A DNA stretch of 64,000 nt. It comes from Halobaculum magnesiiphilum (GTDB lineage Archaea; Halobacteriota; Halobacteria; Halobacteriales; Haloferacaceae). A program made the translations under genes and the position numbers. Shown in pieces: positions 25,828-35,800 of this stretch. Below the pieces are notes generated by a model, which had not been told where the DNA came from, made no database searches, and saw nothing but the letters and a program-made list of their open reading frames with translations. Within the stretch, counting starts at the first letter, position 1; each line of letters begins with the position of its first letter. The stretch is taken from NCBI RefSeq assembly GCF_019823105.1, contig NZ_CP081960.1:372001-436000 (forward strand), read 5' to 3'.

Positions 25828-26253
25828 CTATGGATTCTGTAGAAGACTAGTCTCATCAGCGGCCCGGAGGATGGCGGTGAAATCGTCACGGCTGATCTCG
25901 TAAATACTGTTCTGCGGGACGCCGCGAAGTCCATCACGGTCCCGTAAGAACGAAATCTTGTCCTTGATCTCTCGTACCTGCACAGGCGGATCGAACGCGA
26001 CGTACGTGTCGATGTGTGCATTATAGCCGGTCAGATTCCCGCCGTCCTGACCGCCGGCGAGGTCATTGGTTTCTATGTCGCCGATGACGACGGCCCCGAA
26101 TAGGACGTACTCACCCGGCCAGTAGTACACGAACCAGTCGTCTGCGGACAGTTTCCTGTGCCCGGGGACGTTGCTCCGATAGTTGTAGACCTCGCCTATC
26201 ACGTCGCTATATCCCTGCGAATCCTTATGCTGGTTCAGCCCAAAATACGCCAT
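25828..26253 (-). CDS. EVE/PUA-like domain protein, predicted modified-base reader
   Basis: 141 residues. VYNYRSNVPGHRKLSADDWFVYYW then GEYVLFGAVVIGDIE is the pattern of EVE/PUA-like modules in McrB-type and HNH restriction proteins (a Y-x-YP-like strand, a strand ending in YY, then F-G-hydrophobic-I). Such domains bind flipped modified bases such as 5-methylcytosine. It begins four bases behind the methyltransferase-like gene, so the two form a unit. The assignment is by pattern, not by search. Confidence 0.6.
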   Translation of the reverse strand: MAYFGLNQHKDSQGYSDVIGEVYNYRSNVPGHRKLSADDWFVYYWPGEYVLFGAVVIGDIETNDLAGGQDGGNLTGYNAHIDTYVAFDPPVQVREIKDKISFLRDRDGLRGVPQNSIYEISRDDFTAILRAADETSLLQNP

Positions 26254-26256
26254 CGG

Positions 26257-27210
26257 TCAGTCGTCGTCCTCGGATTCCTCCTTGTTCTCGGAATCTGCCT
26301 CGCCGTCCGCGAACGAGTCAAGCGTACGGTCCATCTGCGGATCACCGTCCACGTACTTGTATATGGATTCGTTGTCCTCTGCACGGCGTCTGCTCTCCAT
26401 CCGTTCATCGTAATTGGAGTAGTCCGGTCGATCCACTGTTTCGCCGTTCGCGGCCTCGTACACTCTGAGCCAGTCACGGCAGATGTGGTGGATGTACGGC
26501 GCCGGGATGGAGTTCTTCGCCAGGTGCTCTTTGGGGTATCGGCGTTCGCGGTATCCTTTCACGGAACCCCACCAGCGGCGGGATCGCTCGGAGAAGAAAT
26601 ACGGTGAGGTCTCTACTTTGGTACCGCCGTGGCTGAACCGCTTTTGTCGTGGCGGCTGGGTTACGGGGAACGATGTCTCGAACGCCCGTTCATAGTCGAT
26701 TGGGAGGCCGAACATCTTCCCGTCAAGGTAGACTGGGTCTTTCAACGGCGCGTTTGGTTTGTTCTCGATGACGTAGTGGTCACAGTACTGCTGGGCGATT
26801 TCACGGGCTTGCGGGATCTGATTTGGGTGGTCGTCGGGGTTGCCCGAGAGGCTCGTCAGTTCCGCCCATCGTTTGCAGATCGGGTGGAATACGCCGAGGT
26901 TGAACGTTACGTCGTCAGCAATCGGGACGTCGTAGGCATCTGCTTTGATCGGGATGCTCTCGTTGGTGTCCATTGCGTCGATACCGACACGAACGACATT
27001 TCCGTAGCAGGCCAAGGCTTCGCTTTCGACGCCGTAGTCGGCGAAGCAGTGGAGGATAAGCGGTTCCTCCCTGTCTTCTCCGTATTCAGGTGTCACGGAA
27101 TCACCTCGCACAGATACTGTGGACTTCGGTTGTTTCTGGACGGGTGGAATATGTCTACCGTCGCTAAGAAGAGTATGTCGAAGGTTCGACGGGAAAGAGA
27201 CGTTCACCAC
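26257..27210 (-). CDS. Diverged cytosine-5 methyltransferase-like protein
   Basis: 317 residues starting at GTG. LILHCFADYGVESEALACYG (residues 51-70) corresponds to motif I, NVVRVGIDAMD to motif II, VFHPICKRWAEL with Cys112 to motif IV and DHYVIENKP with Glu149 to motif VI. The overall order matches phage-type C5 methylases, but the PCQ triad reads PIC-K and the SAM loop lacks the usual GxGG. It may be a slow or inactive methylase or may act on another base. First gene of the operon with a TATA-like CTTTATT about 25 bases upstream. Confidence 0.6.
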   Translation of the reverse strand: MVNVSFPSNLRHTLLSDGRHIPPVQKQPKSTVSVRGDSVTPEYGEDREEPLILHCFADYGVESEALACYGNVVRVGIDAMDTNESIPIKADAYDVPIADDVTFNLGVFHPICKRWAELTSLSGNPDDHPNQIPQAREIAQQYCDHYVIENKPNAPLKDPVYLDGKMFGLPIDYERAFETSFPVTQPPRQKRFSHGGTKVETSPYFFSERSRRWWGSVKGYRERRYPKEHLAKNSIPAPYIHHICRDWLRVYEAANGETVDRPDYSNYDERMESRRRAEDNESIYKYVDGDPQMDRTLDSFADGEADSENKEESEDDD

Positions 27211-27391
27211 TCATCAATTCTTAGTCTGAGGGAATAAAGGTCGTTATGTGGACTGCCCTAGCTCGCATAATGACTGCTGCTCTTAGATGGTGTTGAAATA
27301 CCCCCTCTTTGGCATCGCCAGCAATCGTCTGATTCCGAACAGGAGCTTTATCAGGGTCTGAAAGATAGTATGTTTTGAATTACCGATTGGC
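27211..27391. promoter_or_regulatory. Divergent promoter region: GHKL operon and STAND gene
   Basis: 181 bases between two outward genes. For the minus-strand operon CTTTATT lies near 27233, about 25 bases before its GTG. For the STAND gene, TATGTTTTGAATTACC just before the ATG is AT-rich. Co-location implies coordinated control of both units. Confidence 0.45.
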
Positions 27392-29752
27392 ATGATTGGG
27401 TTGGAGCCGGTGGTCACCGGCCTGATTGCTAACGCGCTGTACGACGAGCTCACTGGGAGAGCCGAAGAGAACAAACGCAAAGTCGTCCGACGTCCAGAGG
27501 TTGTGGAAGATATCGGTTCAGCATATCTTCAGACCCTGAAGACGAACCTTGAGAGCACCATCGGGGAAGGTGCTGACGTAGATCTCCAGGCGGTACATCG
27601 AGAACTTGACGAGGACTACGACGACGTCTACGAACAGCTCGTGATGGCATCGAATGAGGAAAAAATCCGCGAAGCCCTTGTGGATGCCATTCTGAAGTCC
27701 GTCTCACCCGGAGGAAAGGAGTATCAGTTGGACCGCTCCGCTATTGAAGACGCCGTGGAATACTCGTTGGATACCGGTTTCCGAGCATTCGTCCAAAGCA
27801 TTGATCAAGCAGGGCTGACAGAGGAGGTCGAGTTAGAACTTGATGTGGAGATTCTGAAGCGCGTAACTAAGATTTCACGAGGGGTTGAGGCGACAGAGCG
27901 GCGACACCAGAACGAACACTTCACCATTCAAGAAGAGCCTGACACGGTGACAGAGGCAGATAGCGCTACACTGATTGGAGTCCCAGAGCCGTCCGCCGAA
28001 TTTGTCCAGCTTCCCTCATTGGTGGACGTAGAATATGAGACGAGTCGGATTGTTGTCGGGAAGAAAGGTGCGGGCAAGTCACGGACACTCGCGTATTTGA
28101 TTAGCGAAGTCTGCGAGCGGGCCGCAGTGGACTATTTGGTAAACTTAGAGGACTCGTTCAGAGTTGACGACATTGAGGACATCTTAATCAAAGGGCTTGA
28201 TGGCACCGTGTTATTGGTTTGTGACGACGTACATCGTCTTGAAGGACCGAGAAACATCCATCCATTTCGTCGACTTGTTAAGCGTCTCCAAACGGAGATG
28301 CAAAGCGATAGCCGTCTTATTGCCCTGTGTGGAGTACGTTCAAAGAGAGTTGACTCGTTACCTCACATAAAGCGGTTAAATGACGATCCAGTATGGGGTG
28401 AGTTCGAGAAAACTCGTCTCAAGTCGCTTGATCCAGAGTCTGTCAAAGCAATTCTACAATCTACTCTGGAGGCGTTGGATAGAGATTCCTCACCGTCCAC
28501 TATTGAGGCTCTGACCCGGGCGGTACTGGCGATTGATCCGACTCCTTTGTACACTGTCACCATCGCTCAACAGTTCGGCTCCGGTAGTGTAGACGCGGAG
28601 ACGGATTTTGAAGAACTCCTGCCAAAGGATATCAGCACAGCATGGAAAGACGACTATCAGGTCCTCTTTGAAGAGTCTCCAAAGATGGTAAGTCTTCTTC
28701 GAACCCTCAAAGTCTTCGACCGTCTCTATCTGCCAACTATCGAGGATCTTGTTAGAGAAGTCTTCCGGGGTGCATTCGACGCGTCCTTCATTGAATTCGA
28801 AAGAGCACTATCGATGTTGATCCAGAGACACTGGGTCGAATATCGTGAATTAGAATATTCCGATGGCATAAAAAAGCGACTCGTCACGCATCAAGCCCAA
28901 TTAGAGAGTATTCCGAGGGTTCCGAAATCTGTGATTGTCAACCTGACCGACCATCTGCATGGGTGGGAACCGACCAGTCTTGATATAGAAGACGAGGGAA
29001 TGGCTCGAATCCACACTCGTGCATTCAAGTACAGCCGTCTACACCCGGAAATCGACCACTCTGAGTTGGAGAAGCACGTTGAGGAAGCAATTAAACTGGC
29101 GCCCGATGATCCAGCTGTACAGACTTGTGCTGCTGTCTTCTATGCAGAAATCGGGCGAAGAGATCGTGCGTTAGAATGGGTCACAAAAGCGGCAGACGCG
29201 AAACCGGACCACCCAGTGTTAAATTATAACTGCGGAAATTTTCTAAACAAGATCTGCGAACCCAAGCGCGCAGAGCAGTATTTACAAAGAGCTGTTAATG
29301 AAGAACCAGAAAATCCAGTATTTTTACATTCACTTGGAGCAGCGCTTGTAGGAAGCGGCAGAGTTGAGGAAGGACTTGAACGCTTACAGCACGCACGGGA
29401 TCAAGGATCGTTTACTTTTGGTGAGATTTTCTTCTCGATCGGCGATGCTCACAATATCCTCGGAAATTATGATCGGTCCGTGGAAAATTCATGTGAGTCT
29501 ATCGATATCTTCGAAGAAACTCAACAGTGGATCAATTTGTCCAATGCGTATAGCCTCCTCGCGATTGCACACTTTAACCATGAAGCATACGAAGACTGCG
29601 TAGATGCCACTGAGAAGGGTTACGAATTGACGGAACGGATCCTTGATGGTGAACTCTCGGACACTCCTATTCGAAACGACGAGACACTAGATCCAGAACA
29701 GATACAACGAGAGCTCGTAATCCTGCAGTCCAGAGCGCTTGTCCAGATGTAG
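27392..29752 (+). CDS. STAND-type NTPase with TPR-like C-terminus (Avs-like)
   Basis: 786 residues. A helical N-terminal domain (MIGLEPVVTGLIANALYDEL) is followed by a P-loop VVGKKGAGKSRT near 220-230, a Walker B VLLVCDDVH near 274-281 and a winged-helix-like region. From about residue 560 a TPR-like solenoid begins: repeats such as HPEIDHSELEKHVEEAIKLA, AVFYAEIGRRDRALEWVTKA, NYNCGNFLNKICEPKRAEQY and FFSIGDAHNILGNYDRSVEN. This is the plan of antiviral STAND NTPases, which recognise phage proteins by the solenoid and trigger an N-terminal effector. The effector domain here is short and not identified. The gene has lower GC than its neighbours. Confidence 0.8.
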   Translation: MIGLEPVVTGLIANALYDELTGRAEENKRKVVRRPEVVEDIGSAYLQTLKTNLESTIGEGADVDLQAVHRELDEDYDDVYEQLVMASNEEKIREALVDAILKSVSPGGKEYQLDRSAIEDAVEYSLDTGFRAFVQSIDQAGLTEEVELELDVEILKRVTKISRGVEATERRHQNEHFTIQEEPDTVTEADSATLIGVPEPSAEFVQLPSLVDVEYETSRIVVGKKGAGKSRTLAYLISEVCERAAVDYLVNLEDSFRVDDIEDILIKGLDGTVLLVCDDVHRLEGPRNIHPFRRLVKRLQTEMQSDSRLIALCGVRSKRVDSLPHIKRLNDDPVWGEFEKTRLKSLDPESVKAILQSTLEALDRDSSPSTIEALTRAVLAIDPTPLYTVTIAQQFGSGSVDAETDFEELLPKDISTAWKDDYQVLFEESPKMVSLLRTLKVFDRLYLPTIEDLVREVFRGAFDASFIEFERALSMLIQRHWVEYRELEYSDGIKKRLVTHQAQLESIPRVPKSVIVNLTDHLHGWEPTSLDIEDEGMARIHTRAFKYSRLHPEIDHSELEKHVEEAIKLAPDDPAVQTCAAVFYAEIGRRDRALEWVTKAADAKPDHPVLNYNCGNFLNKICEPKRAEQYLQRAVNEEPENPVFLHSLGAALVGSGRVEEGLERLQHARDQGSFTFGEIFFSIGDAHNILGNYDRSVENSCESIDIFEETQQWINLSNAYSLLAIAHFNHEAYEDCVDATEKGYELTERILDGELSDTPIRNDETLDPEQIQRELVILQSRALVQM

Positions 29753-29774
29753 CAATTCGATTGTACCCCCTGTT

Positions 29775-30749
29775 TCATACGGGGACAGCACGCCGGAACA
29801 TGGCGTCGAAAACCTTCACGACGTCTTCTACCGCGGGTCCTTCCATGAGGACGCCCAGCTCGAAGTTCGAGGTAAGCGCGGTCTGGATGAGGTTAGCGGA
29901 GCCGAGGTAGCATCGACTCCCGTCGACGATCACGGCCTTGGCGTGGATCGCTTCTTCCTGGCCGCCGGGACCCTTCTCGTACAGGTCACGGACCTCAAAC
30001 AGGTCTCGTGCCGAGGCGGACATGTTCTCACGTAGCCGGTCGATAGCGGCCCGTGTATCAGGGTCTCCGTGTGCCGGTCGTACTTCCCGCGTCAGGACAC
30101 GGGTCTCGACGCCTCGTTCGGGCAGTGCGACGATGGCCTCGAATACCCGTTCGTCAGGGTCGAAGTATGGAGCGGCGATACGGGCGATATCGTCCGCACG
30201 GTTCAGCAGTGTCTGGAGTTGCAGGTCGGTCCGATCAACGGCTTGGCGAGCGACCGGATCAGCGTCTGGAGGGAGCGTCGCGACCAGCGACGATTCGGTA
30301 GGCTCCGGCTGCCGGGCTGCGTCGACGGCCTTGTTCGTGGCTGCGGCTATCCACTGGTCGAAGTAGGACTGTGCGAGGTGGAGGTCGACGGCGAACGTGT
30401 AGCGGGCATAGCTGCTTGCTCCGGTATCGTATTCGACAGCGGCGTCGCCATCGATCAGCGATGTTACCAATGTCGTGAACTCCTGGGCGGAGAGCAGGCG
30501 GTCAGCCGATGTGTGCTGCTCCAAGCGTTCGTTTAATCCGGATAAGTCGATTTCGACCACCGTCGGGTCGCTGCTTCCGTCGTCCGGCGACGATGAGGGC
30601 GGGAGTTGGGTGCCATCGTCCCCGTAAGTTGCGAGTGCGTCCCTGATATGGCCGAGCCGTTCGGGAGATTCGATGATGCGGACGGGTGTCCAGTCAGAGA
30701 CGAGGGGAGTCCCATCAGAGAGTTCGTGCGGCGGATCTGCACCTGTCAT
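29775..30749 (-). CDS. drmC: DrmC: phospholipase D-family protein of DISARM
   Basis: 324 residues with one HKD motif near residue 268: HAKAVIVDGSRCYLGSANL, the PLD nuclease/phosphodiesterase signature. A single HKD means it must dimerise for a full active site. In DISARM the PLD protein is dispensable in some tests but conserved. It starts 20 bases behind drmB. The N-terminal 150 residues are helical with the acidic bias of haloarchaea. It converges with the STAND gene (22 bases between stops). Confidence 0.88.
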   Translation of the reverse strand: MTGADPPHELSDGTPLVSDWTPVRIIESPERLGHIRDALATYGDDGTQLPPSSSPDDGSSDPTVVEIDLSGLNERLEQHTSADRLLSAQEFTTLVTSLIDGDAAVEYDTGASSYARYTFAVDLHLAQSYFDQWIAAATNKAVDAARQPEPTESSLVATLPPDADPVARQAVDRTDLQLQTLLNRADDIARIAAPYFDPDERVFEAIVALPERGVETRVLTREVRPAHGDPDTRAAIDRLRENMSASARDLFEVRDLYEKGPGGQEEAIHAKAVIVDGSRCYLGSANLIQTALTSNFELGVLMEGPAVEDVVKVFDAMFRRAVPV

Positions 30750-30769
30750 GAGAGAGGGGTTATCACCGG

Positions 30770-32758
30770 TTAGTCTGCCGTGTTGCCTGCCTCGGCCTCC
30801 TGGATCGCTTGTTCGACCGCGTTCGACCGTTGCGGCACGTTGTCGTCGATTTCGTCGTCGTAGAACCCGACGGTGTCGCGGGAGCCGGTGAGAAGACGCC
30901 GATCCAGGTGGCGGTTCATCGCTTCACAGCTGGTGAGGTTGACGTGGATACAGGCGTCGCAGGCAGCACTCTCGGGGTCCTCGCGGCATGCAGGGTCAAG
31001 GATGCACTGTTCCGCGACGCTTCGTGCATCGCCGAGCCACGGGTGGAGCCGGGTCTTGAACAGGGTGAACATGGCGCCGAGGGAGAAGCTCTCGGTGGAC
31101 GCCGCGTAGATGACGGTGGCTGGCACGACCGGGAGGATTCGCTCGCTCAGGCTTCCGACCGAGAGGCCGCACTGTTCGGGTGCTGCGTCCATCAGCGTGT
31201 GGCTGATGGTGTGGAGCAATCGGTAGATGTCGCTGGTTATCGGGTCCTCGATGCTCGTGAACCCGGTTTCGAGGTCGGTGGTCTCGATGTGATTGATGAA
31301 CCACCTCTTTAGCTCTACCTCGCTGTCGGTGTCGGGTGCCTCTTCCTCGGTGATCCGGTCGTTGGCGAGAAGCCAGTTGATGATCGCTGCCCGGTCGATC
31401 TCGAAGATGATGGCCTCGCTCGGGGTCCGGTCGCCGAACAGGGGGATGGTCGGCTTCTTGAACGGGTGGTCGAACGCGTGGAGATCCGTGTCCCGTGGAC
31501 GGGGTGAAGCTCGTGTACGGCCGTAGAGGATGTTCAGAAGTGGGAACTGGTCGACGACCCACGCGTTCCGGAAGTGGCTGTCTGCCAGCTGGTCGTGGTA
31601 CCGCTTCGCTTGTGGATGCCGGTCGATGAATCCGGGGTTGGTCAGATAGTCGTCCAACGAGTCGGGAACCGGGTGACGGCTGTCTTGCCGGTCGTCTTCA
31701 TCGCCCTCGTAGCCTTCTGTGGACCGGATGAACGTGAACAGTTGCTGGGCGACGTTCGCCCATGCGAGGTTCGTCTCGCTGCCTTCCGGCTGGGCCTGGT
31801 CGCTGTCGACGTCCGGCGGAACGATGTCGTCGGTAACCTCGGCAGCGTATCCACGGCCGCGGAACGGGACGCCCAGTTCTTTGAGGCGGTCGCGGAGTTC
31901 CTCGCGGTTGTCACCGCCGAAGTCGTCCAGGAGTCCTTGGACCATATCCATCTGCCCCTCGTTCGTGGCCAAGCTTTCGAGGGTGTGGTCCTCGTCGGTG
32001 TCCATCAGTCCGAGGTGGACTGCCGCGAGGGTTCGTGCCCAGGGTTCCCCGCCGGGGACGTCTTCGGGATCTTCGTCGAGGAACGGGATGTCGACCATGA
32101 CGACTGTCTGGGCGTACTGCACCCGGTTGGAACTGGCCGGGAGTGGGCCGTCCATCGGGTCGCCGCAGACCTCGCAGATGGTCGAGAATCCGCCCATCCG
32201 TTCACCGCACTTGCGGCACCGGTAGTACCAGGTGCCCGGGCCGCCGCTTGTGCGGACCAGCCGGTAGTCGTCGAGGCCGTGCGAAGGGCATCGGTCCTGC
32301 CAGTCCGGTTCTGGCCCTTCGATATGGCCGCAGGTGTGGACGTTTACGAAGGTGAGCTGGGTGAGGTCGGTTCCGCAGGCGTAGCAGTTCCCATCGGACG
32401 TAAGATGGTCCGGGCTGTTGGCGGTGTGGACCTTTCGGCACTCGGGGTCCTCGCAGTAGAACACCAGGGGGAAGAGTTCGGTGGTGACGCCGTGGGGCTT
32501 GAACACGTTGAGGGCGCTGGCCTGGAGGCGTTCCCATTTCCCGCTGGTTGTCCGGTTGCGGAAGCGGGATACTCGGCCTTTCAGGATGGTGGCCACGCGG
32601 TCCATGTCGATGTTCTCGAGCTCTTCCGGGTTGTCGAAGGAATCGACCTGGGTGGTGACGCCGACCTGGCCGAAGTTCACGACCTCGCCGGGAGTGTAGT
32701 TGTGCAGGACCTGCGAGAGGCCTCGCGGGAGTTCGTAGTCGTTGTCGCCGGCACTCAT
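30770..32758 (-). CDS. drmB: DrmB: DUF1998 zinc protein of DISARM
   Basis: 662 residues. Cysteine-rich N-terminal third: CEDPECRKVH, CYACG, HTCGH, CPSHG, YRCRKCG and ICEVCGDPM make several zinc knuckles. The C-terminal DUF1998 region has the conserved cluster CREDPESAACDACIHV and a nearby AMNRHLDRRLL. In DISARM, DrmB forms a complex with the DrmA helicase that loads on DNA and is triggered by free 5' single-stranded ends. It lies between drmA (91 bases upstream) and drmC. Confidence 0.9.
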   Translation of the reverse strand: MSAGDNDYELPRGLSQVLHNYTPGEVVNFGQVGVTTQVDSFDNPEELENIDMDRVATILKGRVSRFRNRTTSGKWERLQASALNVFKPHGVTTELFPLVFYCEDPECRKVHTANSPDHLTSDGNCYACGTDLTQLTFVNVHTCGHIEGPEPDWQDRCPSHGLDDYRLVRTSGGPGTWYYRCRKCGERMGGFSTICEVCGDPMDGPLPASSNRVQYAQTVVMVDIPFLDEDPEDVPGGEPWARTLAAVHLGLMDTDEDHTLESLATNEGQMDMVQGLLDDFGGDNREELRDRLKELGVPFRGRGYAAEVTDDIVPPDVDSDQAQPEGSETNLAWANVAQQLFTFIRSTEGYEGDEDDRQDSRHPVPDSLDDYLTNPGFIDRHPQAKRYHDQLADSHFRNAWVVDQFPLLNILYGRTRASPRPRDTDLHAFDHPFKKPTIPLFGDRTPSEAIIFEIDRAAIINWLLANDRITEEEAPDTDSEVELKRWFINHIETTDLETGFTSIEDPITSDIYRLLHTISHTLMDAAPEQCGLSVGSLSERILPVVPATVIYAASTESFSLGAMFTLFKTRLHPWLGDARSVAEQCILDPACREDPESAACDACIHVNLTSCEAMNRHLDRRLLTGSRDTVGFYDDEIDDNVPQRSNAVEQAIQEAEAGNTAD

Positions 32759-32849
32759 GAGTGGATACCCTCCTGTGTTGCGGTTATGGTGATCTGTCCG
32801 GTTCGTCGCTGCCCGTCCGTTGGCCGCCGTCCCGGGGGTGGCGATGTCA

Positions 32850-35800
32850 TCATTCGTCGTCCCCCCGTGATTGGTGGAGTCCGGTGATTACCTGGTTGGT
32901 TTTTCCACCGATCCCGACCAGGATCTGCTCGTCGATATCACGGAGACTCCGCATCGGCTTGCGAGCGTCTTCATCCCGTTCGAGCAGGCCAGACAGGAAG
33001 TTCGACTTGTTGTTGTCGGCCTTCTGCTCGTACTCGTCCAGCCGGTTCTCGTCCTTGAACAGGGCCTCCCAGACCTTCTCGAACTCCGTTCCGATCTTCC
33101 GCTCGTAGATCTCGATAGCGCTCGTGTCAGCGAGCAACGGATCGCGGTCAGCGTCCGGTGAGGGAGCGAGGCCGTACGCTTCCCGGACGAACGTGTACAG
33201 GCTTTCGTAGGTGAGGACGCCGGCGTCGCTGGCCTCGTCCAGTCCCTCGCCCATGTAAAGCCGGGGTGAATCGATGTCGGGCTCGGCGTAGTAGTCAACC
33301 CACTGCAGCAAGGTGCTCGTGACGATTCCGGGAAGGGAGCATTCGATCGCGTACTCCGCCCACCGTTCGAGCGGGGTGGCTTCGACCAGCAGGTCCTGGT
33401 AGGCCTGGTGGTGCTGGAACCGACGGTAGTACGACCGGTCCCGTGACCGGAGCGGGTAGTGGAGCATAAACACTGTTCCCGGCCACTTCCGTCCGACCCG
33501 GGAGTAGGTCTGGATGTACTCGGCGGTCTCCCGTGGCAGGCCGAAGAAGCTGATGAAGTTCAGCACGGGCTGGTCGACGCCGTGGCTGATCATCGACGTC
33601 GCGATGAGCATCCGGATGTCGTCCGGACCGGGCCGGTGGAACGTGTCCGGGTCCAGTGCCGACATCACCTGCTGCACCGTGTCGAGCGTCGTCTCCCCCG
33701 TCATCAATTGGCCCTCAATCCTGTCGTAGTCCTCCATGTCGTCAGCGAGGTGCTGGTTGATCATGGTCCGGAGGACACGCATCATGAGGTCGGTGTTGTC
33801 CTTCGAATGGTGGTACGACACCTGGACCTCGTAGTCGTCCATGACGTCCCCGAGCACCTCCTCGCGGTCGTCCGGGTCGCTCGGGAGGGCCGCATCGGAT
33901 AGGTCGAACGGATCGTCGGCCGCGGCACGTTGCACGGCATCGTAGAGGTCGTCCGGGTTACGGCGGAAGTCCTGGACGATCCGCGCCCACTCCTCGTGGA
34001 CGCGTTCGATCGCGTACGTCCGGCTCACCGTTCGGGGGATGGCCCCGACCATCTGTCGCTGCGTCCGCTTTGGATGGGCGTACGCGTAGAACGATTGTCG
34101 GAGGCGCGGTCCGTCGCTGGGGAACTGTATCGTCTCCCGCTGGTAGAGCGCTCGGACCTGGTTCTCCGCGCCCTGGATCGTTGCCGTTGCGGCGACGACC
34201 TTGGTTTGCCAGCCCGGGGCGATGCGGTCGTAGTATGCTTCCAGCAGGGTCTCGTAGTGGGAGTCGAACGCACCGAACTCCTCCCGGAGAAGGTGCAGCT
34301 CGTCCTGGATCAACAACGATGGCGGGTCGGTTGATTCGACCTCCGTCCAGTCGTCTTCGTCGCATTGGCCTTCCGTGGAAAGTGCGGAGCTCTGGACGGT
34401 GCACTCCGATTCGCCGGAGTAGCCGTGCTTCGCACAGCGGATCTTGGCCTGACCGAACAGGGTACGCATCCGCCGCTGCATCCCGACGATCGAGATCTTG
34501 TCGATGGTGGAGACGACGAAGGTCGGGGCGAACCGGTACACCTCGCGGTCGGTGAGGTAGACCGGAAGCACGTCTTCGTCGCAGTCCGGGTCGGTGCACC
34601 GGTGAACGATCCGGCCCTGAACCGGGTCGCCGTCGACGATAACCGATTTCTCACCGCAGAATGGGCACTCCTCGAGGTGCAGCATCTCCTCCTTGTAGTC
34701 CTCGTCGTACTGGGCGAGTTCGACGTAGTTGTTACCGTCGTCGTAGAGGGCGTTCGGGGTGTTGCCCTTCCCGACGAAGTAGCCGACGCTGAACTCTTCA
34801 CCCTCGCTGGTTACCGGGTGGTCGCGCCGGATCAGCTCTGCTTTGGCGAGCAGCCCGGTGATGCGTTCGAGCTGCTCCAATGAGAGGAACCGCAGCGGGA
34901 ACTTGGTGAACGCCGTCATCCCGAAGTGTTTCCCGCGCAGCCGGTCGTGGAACGCGGTGAACACCACGAGCCCAAAGTACGCCTCGGTCTTGCCCCCGCC
35001 GGTCGGGAAGTAGATGACGTCGGCAGCGTCCAGATAGTGGTCGAAGTCGACGTCGGGCTCCAAGTCCTCGAGCGGTACCCGTTGCTCCCAGTCGGTTGCC
35101 CGCTCGTCCTGCGGGCTGATCGGTGGCGGGCCGCCCGATGTCTTCGCCTGCGCCACCATGTCCGGGACGGCCATGACGATGAACACGATCTGAAACGTCC
35201 GCCAGCGGTCGTATCCGAGGTCGGCGAACGCCTGGTTCATCATCGTGAACGCTTCGTACGCTTGCTCGTTGTCGCGGAGCAGGTCGATCCCTGTCTCGAA
35301 CCGTTCGCGCTCGCGTTCGAAGTCGTCGATGGCTTCCCGGAAGGAGCTCTGCGCACCGGAGGGCTTCTTGGACACGACCTCGTCTTCGATCGCCTCGTAA
35401 TCCTCTTGGGCCTCCTCCATGGCGGACGCGATATCGGTGAGCGTGTTGAACACCTCCTCGCGGCCGTTGTTCCCGGCCAGTGCGTCGAACGGGGCAGCGA
35501 TTTCCTCGGGATTCCGGGAGAGGTACCGGGCCTGGTGGTACGTGGGAACCGTTCGCGTCTGAACACCGATGGCAGGTGCGCCGACGACGGAGTGACCGCC
35601 CTCCGGATAGACCGGATCGACAGCGCAGTTCTCGCCGACGCCGTATATGGTTCCGTCGTACTGGTATTCGTCCTCGATCTTCTCGGACTCGAACCCGATG
35701 AGCGTAGGCGTATCCCTGTCGTCGCGGTGGAGCGTTGCCTCCACACCGACATCGAACAGGGTCGCTCGCCATGCTTCGAACTCGGGGTCGGTTGCTTCGT

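Noticed and set aside
31574-32887. A 437-codon open frame on the plus strand opposite drmB
   Set aside because: Mirror frame of the cysteine-rich drmB gene, without a recognisable domain or start signal.
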